A stretch of DNA of 64,000 bases, taken from positions 2,118,538 to 2,182,537 of the forward strand of contig NFUV01000001.1 in NCBI GenBank assembly GCA_002127295.1. Direction: 5' to 3'. Both the position numbers and the translations under genes were made by a program. Under the pieces are notes generated by a model. It saw only the letters and a list, made by a program, of their open reading frames with translations, had not been told where the DNA came from and ran no database searches. Shown here piece by piece: positions 28,429 through 37,940 of the stretch. The DNA comes from Chitinophagaceae bacterium IBVUCB2. GTDB lineage: Bacteria; Bacteroidota; Bacteroidia; Chitinophagales; Chitinophagaceae. Position 1 is the first letter of the stretch. Each line of letters begins with the position of its first letter.

Positions 28429-29361
28429 ATGAGAATATATTTTCTTTTTATGGGGCTGATTATTTCTATCTATACCAGTGCCCAGGCGGAATGTTACGAG
28501 AACAAACCATGGCCAATGCCTGAAATGAACGAAGCGGCAAAAAAAACTCATTCAGCAAAACTTTCAGAAGCCCGGCAGGAGTATGAAAAAGATTCATTGA
28601 ATGCAGATGCGATCATCTGGTTGGGTAGAAGAGAAGCATACCTGGCCAATTATAAAAAAGCAATTGACATTTTTACCCAGGGCATTGCATTACATCCAAA
28701 AGATGCCCGGTTGTATCGTCATCGTGGGCATCGGTATATTACTTTACGTTGTTTTGATAAAGCAATTGAAGATTTTATAAAGGCTTCGGAGCTTATACAA
28801 GACCAACCCGATGAAATAGAACCAGATGGTATTCCTAATGAAAAAAATACACCGGTAAGCACTCTAAAAACCAATACCTATTACCATCTCGGGCTAGCTT
28901 ATTTTCTAAAAGGACAATATGATAAAGCTGAGAAAGCATATTATAGGGGGATTGTCGCTTCCAAAAATGATGATATGCTGGTGGCTATGGTTAACTGGGT
29001 TTATATTACGCAACTCACACAGGGAAAAAAAGAAGAAGCAGAGAATTTTTATGCTATAGTTCCCGACACACCAAAACTTATAGAAAATGGCGACTACCTG
29101 AGCTTGCTTGCTTACTATGCGCACAATCCGGATGCATCTGAAATCGAACGATACACTCATACATTACTACCTCGAACAGCCACAGGAAAAGATTCGACAA
29201 GTGTGAGTGCAGCCACACTTTTTTTTGGAGCTGGTTATTATGCTAAGTTGAAAGGCATGCCTGAAAAAGCCAGGTTATTTTTTGAAAAAGCAATTGCTAC
29301 AAAGCAATGGTCTTCGTTTGGCTATATAGCTGCTGAAGCAGAACTTTTAAAGTTGAAATAA
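28429..29361 (+). CDS. secreted TPR protein
   Basis: A 310-aa protein with a signal peptide (ends TSAQA). TPR-like helices include LARQEYEKDSLNADAIIWLGR-type repeats from residue 40, KKAIDIFTQGIALHPKDARLYRHRG and YHLGLAYFLKGQYDKAEKAYYRG. Function is unknown; it probably mediates protein contacts in the periplasm. The next gene starts 3 bases after its stop. Confidence 0.78.
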   Translation: MRIYFLFMGLIISIYTSAQAECYENKPWPMPEMNEAAKKTHSAKLSEARQEYEKDSLNADAIIWLGRREAYLANYKKAIDIFTQGIALHPKDARLYRHRGHRYITLRCFDKAIEDFIKASELIQDQPDEIEPDGIPNEKNTPVSTLKTNTYYHLGLAYFLKGQYDKAEKAYYRGIVASKNDDMLVAMVNWVYITQLTQGKKEEAENFYAIVPDTPKLIENGDYLSLLAYYAHNPDASEIERYTHTLLPRTATGKDSTSVSAATLFFGAGYYAKLKGMPEKARLFFEKAIATKQWSSFGYIAAEAELLKLK

Positions 29362-29364
29362 AAG

Positions 29365-29826
29365 ATGATAAAAGGTTTATACGAAACACATTTATATGTA
29401 GAGAATTTAGAAAGATCAATTGATTTTTATAAAAATGTATTGGAACTGGAGTTTTGCCATTATGAAGAAACAAGAAGAATTGCTTTTTTCTGGATCGGTA
29501 AACCAAAAGAATTTATGCTGGGCCTTTGGGAAAAACCAAAAGAGGAAATGGAGATCCGCCATTTTGCTTTTCGCTGCGAGGAAGAAGATGTGTTGAACAG
29601 AGCGGTAGCTTTTTTAAAAGAACGAAACTTAAAGCCTTATAATTTTTTGAAAGATGATACCGAAAAGCCCATGGTATTTGCCTGGATGCCGGCTCTTGCT
29701 ATTTATTTTAATGACCCGGATGGAAATGTATTGGAGTTTATAGCCGTGTTAGAAGGAAAACCAAGACCAGAGTTAGGGGTGATCTCTTATGAGAAATGGA
29801 AGGAAACAGGGAGTGTCAATCTGTGA
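29365..29826 (+). CDS. VOC (glyoxalase/dioxygenase fold) family protein
   Basis: A 153-aa cytosolic protein with the paired beta-alpha-beta VOC fold. Candidate metal ligands are His10 in YETHLYVENLERSIDFY, His in EIRHFAFRC and Glu in GNVLEFIA. These positions match the fosfomycin-resistance or glyoxalase-like subgroup. The ligand set supports metal binding but not the substrate. It is probably co-transcribed with the TPR gene. Confidence 0.85.
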   Translation: MIKGLYETHLYVENLERSIDFYKNVLELEFCHYEETRRIAFFWIGKPKEFMLGLWEKPKEEMEIRHFAFRCEEEDVLNRAVAFLKERNLKPYNFLKDDTEKPMVFAWMPALAIYFNDPDGNVLEFIAVLEGKPRPELGVISYEKWKETGSVNL

Positions 29827-29862
29827 CTGGAAATTCAATCTATTTAAATGAAAATCTGCGCT

Positions 29863-30183
29863 TTAAGATTCTTCAGGTTCCCGTCTCTCAACTCCCGACC
29901 GGCGGTTCGTTATTCCCATTTTCTCACCCATTTTTTTGATATACCCGGTAAAGAATTTGAATTGCCCGAAAGGGATACTTACCACCAGCACCGCCAGTGG
30001 CCAGATAATAGTCACTAAAAGAATATATATAACAGCCCAAAGCCAGTCTTGCTGAATGGCCAAAGCATTCATTATTTTTTTACCTACAAAGCCGGTTGCA
30101 CTACCACCAATTGCAAAAGTGCAAAGGATTAATGCCAATTGCAGGCCGTTTACTTTCCATTTTTTTTGTAGCCGTTCGAACAT
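29863..30183 (-). CDS. DUF6787-like small membrane protein
   Basis: I set the start at 30183, giving a protein that begins MFERLQKKWKVNGLQLALIL. The 20 residues above it (open frame to 30243) lack the conserved pattern. It has two membrane spans (about 13-32 and 46-70) and a basic C-terminus ending in Arg/Glu-rich residues. It matches the small Bacteroidota DUF6787 family, function unknown. It lies divergent from the complex III operon. Confidence 0.7.
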   Translation of the reverse strand: MFERLQKKWKVNGLQLALILCTFAIGGSATGFVGKKIMNALAIQQDWLWAVIYILLVTIIWPLAVLVVSIPFGQFKFFTGYIKKMGEKMGITNRRSGVERREPEES

Positions 30184-30363
30184 GTGGTGCTGATTGGCGG
30201 CAAAAGTGAGGAAAAAAAAGCCAATAAAATCTTCCTTTTTCACATCTGTTGAACTTTATTCAACAGTTGACTATTTTATGACAAACAAAATTACTTCGTT
30301 CAAAAAAAACATTTAAAATCGGCTGAAACGCAAGCTGGTAGCGGCTCAAAAAAAAGTTAAAGG

Positions 30364-30398
30364 CGTTGCTATTTTGTTAACTTCCTGACTTATTTTTG
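30364..30398 (+). promoter_or_regulatory. candidate Bacteroidota promoter for the actA operon
   Basis: A TATTTTTG box (30391-30398) fits TAnnTTTG. About 22 bases upstream is GTTG, near the expected -33 position. The start would be near 30404, about 40 bases before actA. The spacing is at the long end of the range. Confidence 0.45.
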
Positions 30399-30441
30399 CG
30401 GCTGATTAACGGTTTTTATCCACATTTTTTTAGCATCAACT

Positions 30442-31722
30442 GTGTCTATGATTCCTTGTAAACCAATCGGCCAAAGACTAACACTAACTCTACTCTCGGT
30501 ATTCGTTTTTTCTATTGTATATGTTTCGGCTCAGGATGTAGCAGCTGGTAAAGCCATCTTCATGGGTAAATGTGCTTCCTGTCACAATCCCAATATGAAA
30601 ACAGCTGGTACAGGTCCGGCATTGGGTGGATTGGAAGAAAGACATAAGTGGGCTGATCACAATGAATTGCTGAAATGGATCAATAACCCGGCAGGTTACA
30701 TGGCATCTGATCCGTATACACAAGGTCTGTTAGCACAGTATAAGTCAATGATGACAGGGTTTTCAGACATTACTTTAAAAGATGTTGGTGATATTGTTGC
30801 TTATATAAATGATGCGGCTGTTGTAAAAGCTCCTCCTCCTGGCAGCACTCCAGAACCAGAAAAAGGTAATTCAAACGCCATCATCTTTGGTGTTATTTCC
30901 CTGATCTTAGCCATTATCGCATTGATTCTCATGCAGGTTAACAGCAACCTGAAGAAAATGAGTGATGATGCAGAAGGAATCAGTCGTCCGGAACAAGTTC
31001 CATTCTATAAGAACAAAATATACATTGCTATGATGGCCCTGATCTTCTTTGCAGTGGCCGGATATTATTTCAGTAAAGCAGCAATCGGATTGGGTCGCCA
31101 AACTAATTATGAGCCAATTCAGCCTATTTATTATTCACATAAAGTACATGCGGGTATCAACCAGATAAGCTGTTTGTATTGCCATGGTTCTGCATGGGAC
31201 AGCAAACATGCCGCTATCCCTGCAGTGAATATTTGTATGAACTGTCACAAATCCATTGGTGAATATGTAAAAGGACCGAAACTATATGATGAAGGTGGAA
31301 ACGAAATCAATGGTACAGCAGAAATAGCTAAATTATATAAGGCAGCAGGGTTTGATCCTACAAAACCAAACGACTGGGATCCCACTAAAGCGAAACCAAT
31401 TGAATGGGTGAAGATTCATAACTTACCTGATCATGTTTACTTTAACCACTCACAGCACATAAGAGCAGGTAAAGTACAATGCCAGAGTTGCCACGGAGAA
31501 GTAACAGCCATGGATGAGGTGAAGCAGGTATCAGAATTAAGCATGGGCTGGTGTATTAACTGTCACCGGGAAACTAAAGTTGATTTCAATTACAGCGACA
31601 GCAGCGGTAACAAATTCTACAGCATTTACGAGAAGTTTCATAACGATATAAAGAATCACAAGATGGATAGTGTAACAGTGAAAGATATCGGTGGTTTGGA
31701 ATGTCAGAAATGTCACTATTAA
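30442..31722 (+). CDS. actA: ActA: multiheme cytochrome c of alternative complex III
   Basis: ActA carries c-type hemes in the menaquinol:cytochrome c oxidoreductase ActABCDEF. This 426-aa version has six CxxCH sites: one at 44-48 in an N-terminal monoheme cytochrome domain, then after two spans (about 147-165 and 192-210) a five-heme domain (244-248, 265-269, 347-351, 371-375, 421-425). The N-terminal hydrophobic region (about 13-30) acts as a signal. The family is usually described as pentaheme, so the first heme domain is an added module here. It is first in the operon. Confidence 0.92.
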   Translation: MSMIPCKPIGQRLTLTLLSVFVFSIVYVSAQDVAAGKAIFMGKCASCHNPNMKTAGTGPALGGLEERHKWADHNELLKWINNPAGYMASDPYTQGLLAQYKSMMTGFSDITLKDVGDIVAYINDAAVVKAPPPGSTPEPEKGNSNAIIFGVISLILAIIALILMQVNSNLKKMSDDAEGISRPEQVPFYKNKIYIAMMALIFFAVAGYYFSKAAIGLGRQTNYEPIQPIYYSHKVHAGINQISCLYCHGSAWDSKHAAIPAVNICMNCHKSIGEYVKGPKLYDEGGNEINGTAEIAKLYKAAGFDPTKPNDWDPTKAKPIEWVKIHNLPDHVYFNHSQHIRAGKVQCQSCHGEVTAMDEVKQVSELSMGWCINCHRETKVDFNYSDSSGNKFYSIYEKFHNDIKNHKMDSVTVKDIGGLECQKCHY

Positions 31723-31771
31723 TAAAGAGCAAATTCGAAATTGTCGAATTGTCAAATTTTCAAATTCTACT

Positions 31772-34700
31772 ATGAGCCAAAACAAGTACTGGCAAAGTTT
31801 CGGAGAGGTGAATGACCCGGAGAACCTTAAAAAGTTATCCCAGGATGAATTCCAGGAGGAACTGCCTTTTGAGGGTTTTGATGATAAAGGATTAATTGAT
31901 GCCAAAGCTCCCCGCAGGGATTTCTTAAAGTATCTCGGTTTTAGTACCGCTGCTGCTACTTTAGCGGCCAGTTGTAAAGTACCGGTTAAGAAAGCAATTC
32001 CTTATGCTAACAAACCAGAAAATCTTGTACCGGGTGTAGCAAAATATTATGCTACTACATATGTACAGGATGGTGATGTAATACCTGTTGTAGCTAAAGT
32101 AAGAGACGGCCGTCCTATCAAAATTGAAGGAAACGACCTTTCTTTTACCGGCGGTGGTACTACAGCCCGTTCACAAGCATCTGTTCTTGATCTGTATGAT
32201 ATGTACCGTGCAAAATTTCCTTTGCACCGTGTTACAAAAGGAACAGACGTTACGTTCCAGGAAGTTCCTACGTTTGAGCAGTTTGATAAAATGGTAGGTG
32301 ATGCAATGAAAGCAGCAACAGGTTCAGTTGTATTGCTTACATCAAGTATCACTTCTCCTACTACAAAAGAGATCATTGCCAAGTTTCCGAACTTAAAGCA
32401 TGTACAATACGATGCCGTTTCTTACAGCGGTATGTTATTAGCTAATGAAGCAAGTGGCTTTGGAAGAAAAATTCCAAGCTATGATTTTGGTGCAGCCAAA
32501 GTAATTGTAAGTCTGGGTGCAGATTTCCTTGGTACATGGCTTAGCTCTGTTGAATATGCAAAAGGATATTCAACAGGAAGAAAGATCGATGAGAAGAATC
32601 CATCGATGAGCAAGCATTACCAGTTCGAAGGTCATTTAAGTATGACTGGTTCAAATGCAGATGAACGTTTTACACACCGCCCATCTGAAACTGGTGCTGT
32701 AGCTGTTGCTTTATTAGCAGCTGTTGGCGGCGCAGTTACTGCACCAACAATTGCAGATGCAAAATTGGCAGCAGGTATCAAAAAAGTAGCAGAAGATCTG
32801 AAAGCACACAATGGCCAATCATTGGTAGTGTGTGGAAGCAACGATAAAAATGTACAGGTAATTGTAAATGCTATCAATAGTGCAATAGGTGCTAACGGTA
32901 CTACCATCGACTGGAGCAAACCTGTTAACTATCGCCAGGGTATAGACGCAGACATGGTGCAGTTAATTACTGACATGGAAGCTGGCAGCGTAGGTACATT
33001 AATGGTGTATGGTGCTAATCCTGCTTACACTCATCCTGATGCAGAGAGATTTAAAGCCGCATTGAAAAAAGTAAGAGTTACTGTTTCCTTTAATGAAAAA
33101 ATGGATGAAACAACTGAACTCTGTGAATACATTTTACCAACACATCATTACTTAGAAAGCTGGGGAGATGCAGAAGCAAAAACTGGTGTAGTTAGTTTCC
33201 TTCAGCCTACTATTTATCCTTTATTCAAAACCCGTCCTTACCAAACTTCATTATTAAAATGGAGTGGCGCTACACAGGACTACGATACTTATTTTAAAGA
33301 ATACTGGAATACCAAACTGGGTACCGATGGATTTAATAAAGCATTACAGGACGGTGTAAAAGAAGATGCGCCTGCTGCTACAGCTGGTGCCGGTTCTTAT
33401 GGCGGTGGCGGTGTTGCAGAAGCAGCATCAGCAATTGCTGGTTACAAAAAAGGAACAGGCAGCGAAGTTGTTTTATACCAAAAAGTTTCCATTGGTTCCG
33501 GTTCTCAGGCTGGTAACCCTTGGCTACAGGAATTGCCTGACCCGGTTACTAAAGCTACCTGGGACAACTATGCATTGATCTCTATGGCAAAAGCCAAAGA
33601 GTTAGGGATTAAGTTAGATACGGATTACGAATATTATCCGGGCAAGCCTGTTATTAAAGTAACAGTTGGCAAAAAAGAAATTGAATTGCCAATACTTGTT
33701 ATTCCGGGTATGAATGCAGATACAATAGCGATAGCTGTTGGATACGGAAGAAATGATGGCATGGGAAAAACAGCTTCCGGCGCTGGTAAAAATGCATATC
33801 CGTTTACCTCTTACAATGGAACAACTGTTGACAGCTATGCAACAGGCGTTGCTATTGAAAACCTGAAGAGAAAAGAAAAAATTGCACAAACACAAATACA
33901 TAACTCTTACGAAGACCGTGAAGAAGTAGTAAGAGAAACAACATTGGCTTCTTTTAAAAAGCATCCTAATGTTATTCCGGAATGGAAACAACATTTGAAA
34001 GAAGCTTTTTATAAAAATGCGAACGATGATTTCCGCCAGGCCACCTTATATCCGCAGCATGATCAGCCGGGTATTAAATGGGGAATGAGCATTGACATGA
34101 ATGCATGCTTTGGTTGTGGTGCTTGCGTAGTGGCTTGTCATGCAGAAAACAACGTACCGGTTGTTGGTAAAAGCGAAGTGTTGCGTTACCACGATATGCA
34201 CTGGTTACGTATTGACCGCTACTTCATCAGCGATAAAGAAAATCCAGACAATTTAAAAGGTGTGGTTTTCCAACCAATGATGTGTCAGCATTGTGATAAT
34301 GCGCCTTGCGAGAACGTTTGTCCGGTGGCTGCAACTAACCATAGTGCAGAAGGATTGAACCAAATGACCTATAACCGTTGTATCGGTACAAGATATTGCG
34401 CTAATAACTGTCCGTTTAAAGTACGTCGCTTTAACTGGTCGGATTATACAGGTGCAGATAGTTTCCCTGATAACCAGGATCAGCAGTTAGTAGGTAAACT
34501 GGATCCGGTTGTTTTCCAGATGAATGATGACTTAACGAGAATGGTATTGAACCCTGATGTTACCGTTCGTTCAAGAGGTGTGATTGAAAAATGTTCTTTC
34601 TGTGTACAGAAATTACAAGCTGCTAAATTGGATGCGAAAAAAGAGAATCGCCCAATGAAAGGTGATGAAGCCAAAACAGCTTGTCAAACAGCTTGCGCTG

Positions 34701-34978
34701 CGGATGCGATTGTATTTGGTAACTCTCATGATAAAGAAAGTTCTATTTCAAAAGTAAGAGCAGCAAATACACAACGTGGTTTCCATGTGCTGGAGCAATT
34801 ACATGTGTTGCCGAATGTTACTTACCTGGCGAAGATCAGGAACACAGATGAAATAGATACCCATTGGGGTGGTGAACATGGTGAAGAACATGCTGCAACC
34901 GGCGCTGAGCATAAAACAGAAGAACATAAAGCGGACAGCACATTGCCATCAGTACCTAAAGCAGAACCAAGTCATTAA
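31772..34978 (+). CDS. actB: ActB: iron-sulfur/molybdopterin-fold subunit of alternative complex III
   Basis: The start is set at 31772 (MSQNKYWQSFG), giving 1068 aa; the frame is open 27 codons further up through the intergenic spacer. A twin-arginine motif APRRDFLKYLG occurs at 46-56. The N-terminal two thirds follow the molybdopterin oxidoreductase fold without a cofactor in known ActB proteins. The C-terminal part carries Cys clusters for four iron-sulfur centres: CFGCGACVVAC, CQHCDNAPCENVC, CIGTRYCANNC and CSFCVQK with CQTAC. A Gly/Ala-rich loop (AGAGSYGGGGVAEAA) is unusual. It sits in the quinol-side electron path. Confidence 0.93.
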   Translation: MSQNKYWQSFGEVNDPENLKKLSQDEFQEELPFEGFDDKGLIDAKAPRRDFLKYLGFSTAAATLAASCKVPVKKAIPYANKPENLVPGVAKYYATTYVQDGDVIPVVAKVRDGRPIKIEGNDLSFTGGGTTARSQASVLDLYDMYRAKFPLHRVTKGTDVTFQEVPTFEQFDKMVGDAMKAATGSVVLLTSSITSPTTKEIIAKFPNLKHVQYDAVSYSGMLLANEASGFGRKIPSYDFGAAKVIVSLGADFLGTWLSSVEYAKGYSTGRKIDEKNPSMSKHYQFEGHLSMTGSNADERFTHRPSETGAVAVALLAAVGGAVTAPTIADAKLAAGIKKVAEDLKAHNGQSLVVCGSNDKNVQVIVNAINSAIGANGTTIDWSKPVNYRQGIDADMVQLITDMEAGSVGTLMVYGANPAYTHPDAERFKAALKKVRVTVSFNEKMDETTELCEYILPTHHYLESWGDAEAKTGVVSFLQPTIYPLFKTRPYQTSLLKWSGATQDYDTYFKEYWNTKLGTDGFNKALQDGVKEDAPAATAGAGSYGGGGVAEAASAIAGYKKGTGSEVVLYQKVSIGSGSQAGNPWLQELPDPVTKATWDNYALISMAKAKELGIKLDTDYEYYPGKPVIKVTVGKKEIELPILVIPGMNADTIAIAVGYGRNDGMGKTASGAGKNAYPFTSYNGTTVDSYATGVAIENLKRKEKIAQTQIHNSYEDREEVVRETTLASFKKHPNVIPEWKQHLKEAFYKNANDDFRQATLYPQHDQPGIKWGMSIDMNACFGCGACVVACHAENNVPVVGKSEVLRYHDMHWLRIDRYFISDKENPDNLKGVVFQPMMCQHCDNAPCENVCPVAATNHSAEGLNQMTYNRCIGTRYCANNCPFKVRRFNWSDYTGADSFPDNQDQQLVGKLDPVVFQMNDDLTRMVLNPDVTVRSRGVIEKCSFCVQKLQAAKLDAKKENRPMKGDEAKTACQTACAADAIVFGNSHDKESSISKVRAANTQRGFHVLEQLHVLPNVTYLAKIRNTDEIDTHWGGEHGEEHAATGAEHKTEEHKADSTLPSVPKAEPSH

Positions 34979-35049
34979 GAACGAAGTTGATTAAAAAATA
35001 TAAGCTGGTATTTGCCAAAACCAATAACAGCTAAAAGCTAAATCAAATT

Positions 35050-36498
35050 ATGTCATTACTCAGATACGAATCACAGGTAAGACCAGCACTGGTAGAAGGG
35101 GATAAAGATTATCACCAGGTTACGGAAGATATTTGCCGTCCTGTAGAAGCAAGACCATCCAAACTTTGGTGGATAGGATTTATTATTTCGGTGTTGTTTC
35201 TTGCGTTTGGTATTCTCTCTGTAACAGTAGAGGTTATTTATGGTACGGGACAGTGGAACCTGAATAAAACCATCGGCTGGGGTTGGGACATTACCAACTT
35301 CGTATGGTGGGTTGGTATTGGTCACGCCGGAACATTGATCTCAGCTATCTTATTATTATTCCGCCAGGGTTGGAGAACCGGTGTAAACCGTGCTGCGGAA
35401 GCGATGACTATTTTTGCGGTGATGTGTGCGGGCCAGTTTCCTATCTGGCACATGGGTCGTGTGTGGAATGCATTCTTTGTATTGCCTTATCCAAATACAA
35501 GAGGTCCGCTATGGGTGAACTTTAACTCACCATTGCTTTGGGACGTATTTGCGATCTCAACTTATTTCACCGTTTCCCTTTTATTCTGGTATTCCGGTTT
35601 GTTACCTGACTTAGCTACACTTCGTGACAGGGCAAAAAAGAAATGGAGAAAAGCATTTTATGGTGTAGCAGCATTTGGCTGGACGGGTAGCACAAAACAC
35701 TGGCAAAGGCATGAAGCACTTTCATTAGTGTTAGCAGGCTTAAGTACGCCGCTTGTATTGTCAGTACACACTATTGTATCCTTCGACTTCGCTACCTCGG
35801 TTGTTCCGGGTTGGCATACCACCATATTCCCGCCTTACTTCGTTGCGGGTGCCATCTTCTCTGGTTTCGCCATGGTGCAAACACTATTGGTGGTAACAAG
35901 AAAAGTATTGGGTCTTGAAGAATACATTACTATCGAACACATCAATGTGATGAATAAGGTAATTGTACTGACAGGTTCTATTGTTGGTATTGCTTATCTC
36001 ACCGAGTTGTTCATGGCCTGGTATTCGGCTGTGGATTATGAGAATTTTGCCTTCTTCGAAAACCGTTTGAATCTTAACAGTCCTTACGGTTGGAGTTACT
36101 GGATCATGATGGGATGTAACGTATTGTCGCCACAGATCTTCTGGTTTAAGAAAATGAGAACAAACCTGGTGGTTACTTTCTTCATGTCAATCCTTGTAAA
36201 TATTGGTATGTGGTTCGAACGTTTTGTGATCATCGTAACATCGGTTTACAGAGACTACCTGCCAAGTGCATGGAGTACTTACTACACACCTACTATCTGG
36301 GAAGTTGGATTTTACATGGGAACTTTCGGGTTATTCTTTACCTGTTACTTCCTCTTCTCTAAATTCTTCCCGGTTATTGCAATTGCAGAGATTAAACACA
36401 TATTGAAGCGAAGCGGAGATAATTATAAAGAGAAGATGGATGTAGTAGAAAAAGAAGACACTATTGTGTTTGCTGAAAAGCAGGCGCATGATCACTAA
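35050..36498 (+). CDS. actC: ActC: NrfD-like quinol-binding membrane subunit
   Basis: A 482-aa protein with about ten spans of the NrfD/polysulfide reductase type. Motifs include NFVWWVGIGHAGTLISAILL and the GQFPIWHMGRVW loop. In ActABCDEF this subunit binds menaquinol on the periplasmic side together with ActB. The start follows AGCTAAAAGCTAAATC, a word also seen before actD. Confidence 0.93.
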   Translation: MSLLRYESQVRPALVEGDKDYHQVTEDICRPVEARPSKLWWIGFIISVLFLAFGILSVTVEVIYGTGQWNLNKTIGWGWDITNFVWWVGIGHAGTLISAILLLFRQGWRTGVNRAAEAMTIFAVMCAGQFPIWHMGRVWNAFFVLPYPNTRGPLWVNFNSPLLWDVFAISTYFTVSLLFWYSGLLPDLATLRDRAKKKWRKAFYGVAAFGWTGSTKHWQRHEALSLVLAGLSTPLVLSVHTIVSFDFATSVVPGWHTTIFPPYFVAGAIFSGFAMVQTLLVVTRKVLGLEEYITIEHINVMNKVIVLTGSIVGIAYLTELFMAWYSAVDYENFAFFENRLNLNSPYGWSYWIMMGCNVLSPQIFWFKKMRTNLVVTFFMSILVNIGMWFERFVIIVTSVYRDYLPSAWSTYYTPTIWEVGFYMGTFGLFFTCYFLFSKFFPVIAIAEIKHILKRSGDNYKEKMDVVEKEDTIVFAEKQAHDH

Positions 36499-36519
36499 GT
36501 AAATAGAAACGAGCTAATA

Positions 36520-36584
36520 GCTGCGAGCTACAAGCCGGTTAATTAGATAAGCACATAACGATTTTAGAGTTTCTTGCTCGCAGC
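36520..36584 (+). repeat. 9-bp inverted repeat in the actC-actD spacer
   Basis: GCTGCGAGC (36520-36528) and GCTCGCAGC (36576-36584) are exact reverse complements with 47 bases between. No T-run follows, so it is more like a processing or stability element than a terminator. Confidence 0.4.
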
Positions 36585-36611
36585 CCGAAACTCATAGCTA
36601 AAAGCTAAACA

Positions 36612-37202
36612 ATGGCGGTACAAAAATTTATAACGGGTAATTTTTATGATGAGGCGGTTTTATTTCCTGCCGTAAAGAAAGTGCGCCGTGGAGGTTACAA
36701 AATTCATGAGGTGTTTACACCATTCCCTATCCATGGATTAGATAAAGCAATGGGTCTCAGAGATACCAGCCTTCACACTGCAGGATTTATTTATGCAATT
36801 ACCGGAACAGCAACAGCGGTAGGTTTTATTACCTGGGCATTAACGGTTGACTGGCAGATAAACTTTGGAGGTAAACCATTTTTCGCATTGCCTGCGTGGA
36901 TACCAATTACGTTTGAGTTGACGGTATTATTCGCTGCAGTGGGCATGGTGCTTACATTTTGTTACCTGTGTCAATTGGCTCCATTTGTAAGAAAAGACCA
37001 TTTCAACCTTCGTTCTACCGATGATACCTTTGTATTAGTGTTGGAGTGTACAGATAAAACCAACGATGCGGAAGCGATGAGTTTTTTACAGAGCATCGGC
37101 GGACAAGATGTGCAGGTACAATACAAAGAAACAGGTTGGTGGCTTGGCCGATACGATAAAGACACCAAACGTTTTGAAAGAAAAGCTGAAGCAGCTCATT
37201 GA
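36612..37202 (+). CDS. actD: ActD: DUF3341 membrane subunit
   Basis: A 196-aa protein with two membrane spans (about 54-74 and 92-115) between soluble ends. The signature start is KFITGNFYDEAVLFPAVKKVRRGGYKIHEVFTPFPIHGLDKAMGL, which is typical of DUF3341. ActD is a small structural subunit of alternative complex III between ActC and ActF. It is followed by an 85-base spacer that ends in a short TTTTATTT/AAATAAAA hairpin right before actE. Confidence 0.92.
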   Translation: MAVQKFITGNFYDEAVLFPAVKKVRRGGYKIHEVFTPFPIHGLDKAMGLRDTSLHTAGFIYAITGTATAVGFITWALTVDWQINFGGKPFFALPAWIPITFELTVLFAAVGMVLTFCYLCQLAPFVRKDHFNLRSTDDTFVLVLECTDKTNDAEAMSFLQSIGGQDVQVQYKETGWWLGRYDKDTKRFERKAEAAH

Positions 37203-37287
37203 TCTTTTTTGAAAGATTATGTTGAATAAGTGTGTTGGAGAAGAAGTTGGAATTTGAAATTTTTATTTGGGATTTAAATAAAAGAGG

Positions 37288-37914
37288 ATGAAAAAAATTT
37301 GGACTATAACAGGATGTGTGGCGTTAATGGCTGTCTTGATTAGCTGTAACAAAACCCGTCGCAGTGAGGGAAGAGCTTATATGCCAGATATGGCGTATAG
37401 CCGTGCCTATGAAACCTATTCTTCTACGGAAAACCTGAAAGAAAAAGGAATTAATTATACTTCTATGCCCGTGGCAGGAACAATAGCAAGAGGCGATGCA
37501 GCTGGCTATACTTTGAAAAATGATTCAACCGGCTATGCAGCATCAGCTGCTAATAAAAATCCTTTTAGCGCAGATAGTATCGATATGAAGGAAGCAGAGC
37601 GGCTATACTTGATTAACTGTGGTATTTGTCACGGAGCCAAACTTGATGGCAATGGTCCATTATGGAATGGTGGTGATGGTCCTTATCCCGCTGCGCCAAG
37701 AAACCTTATCACTGATCCAATTACGGCAAATATGTCAGAGGGAACCATGTTCCATTCAGTGACTTATGGAAGAAATAGTATGGGGAGCTATGCCTCTCAG
37801 TTAACGACAAAGCAACGTTGGGAAGTAGTAGCATATATAAAATCAAAGCAAGGAACAGCCAGTGCTGCAAAACCTGCTGCAGATACAGCAACTGCTGCGA
37901 TGCCTAAAAAATAG
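37288..37914 (+). CDS. actE: ActE: monoheme cytochrome c lipoprotein
   Basis: A 208-aa protein with a lipobox (VLISC, Cys20) and one heme site, CGICHG. A distal Met is available in MSEGTMFHSV. In alternative complex III, ActE is the terminal c-type subunit that passes electrons to the oxidase or to a soluble carrier. The C-terminal tail is Ala/Thr-rich. Because ActA here also has an extra monoheme domain, the complex could hold seven hemes in total. Confidence 0.92.
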   Translation: MKKIWTITGCVALMAVLISCNKTRRSEGRAYMPDMAYSRAYETYSSTENLKEKGINYTSMPVAGTIARGDAAGYTLKNDSTGYAASAANKNPFSADSIDMKEAERLYLINCGICHGAKLDGNGPLWNGGDGPYPAAPRNLITDPITANMSEGTMFHSVTYGRNSMGSYASQLTTKQRWEVVAYIKSKQGTASAAKPAADTATAAMPKK

Positions 37915-37940
37915 TTTGAAGAAACAATAAACGAACACTG

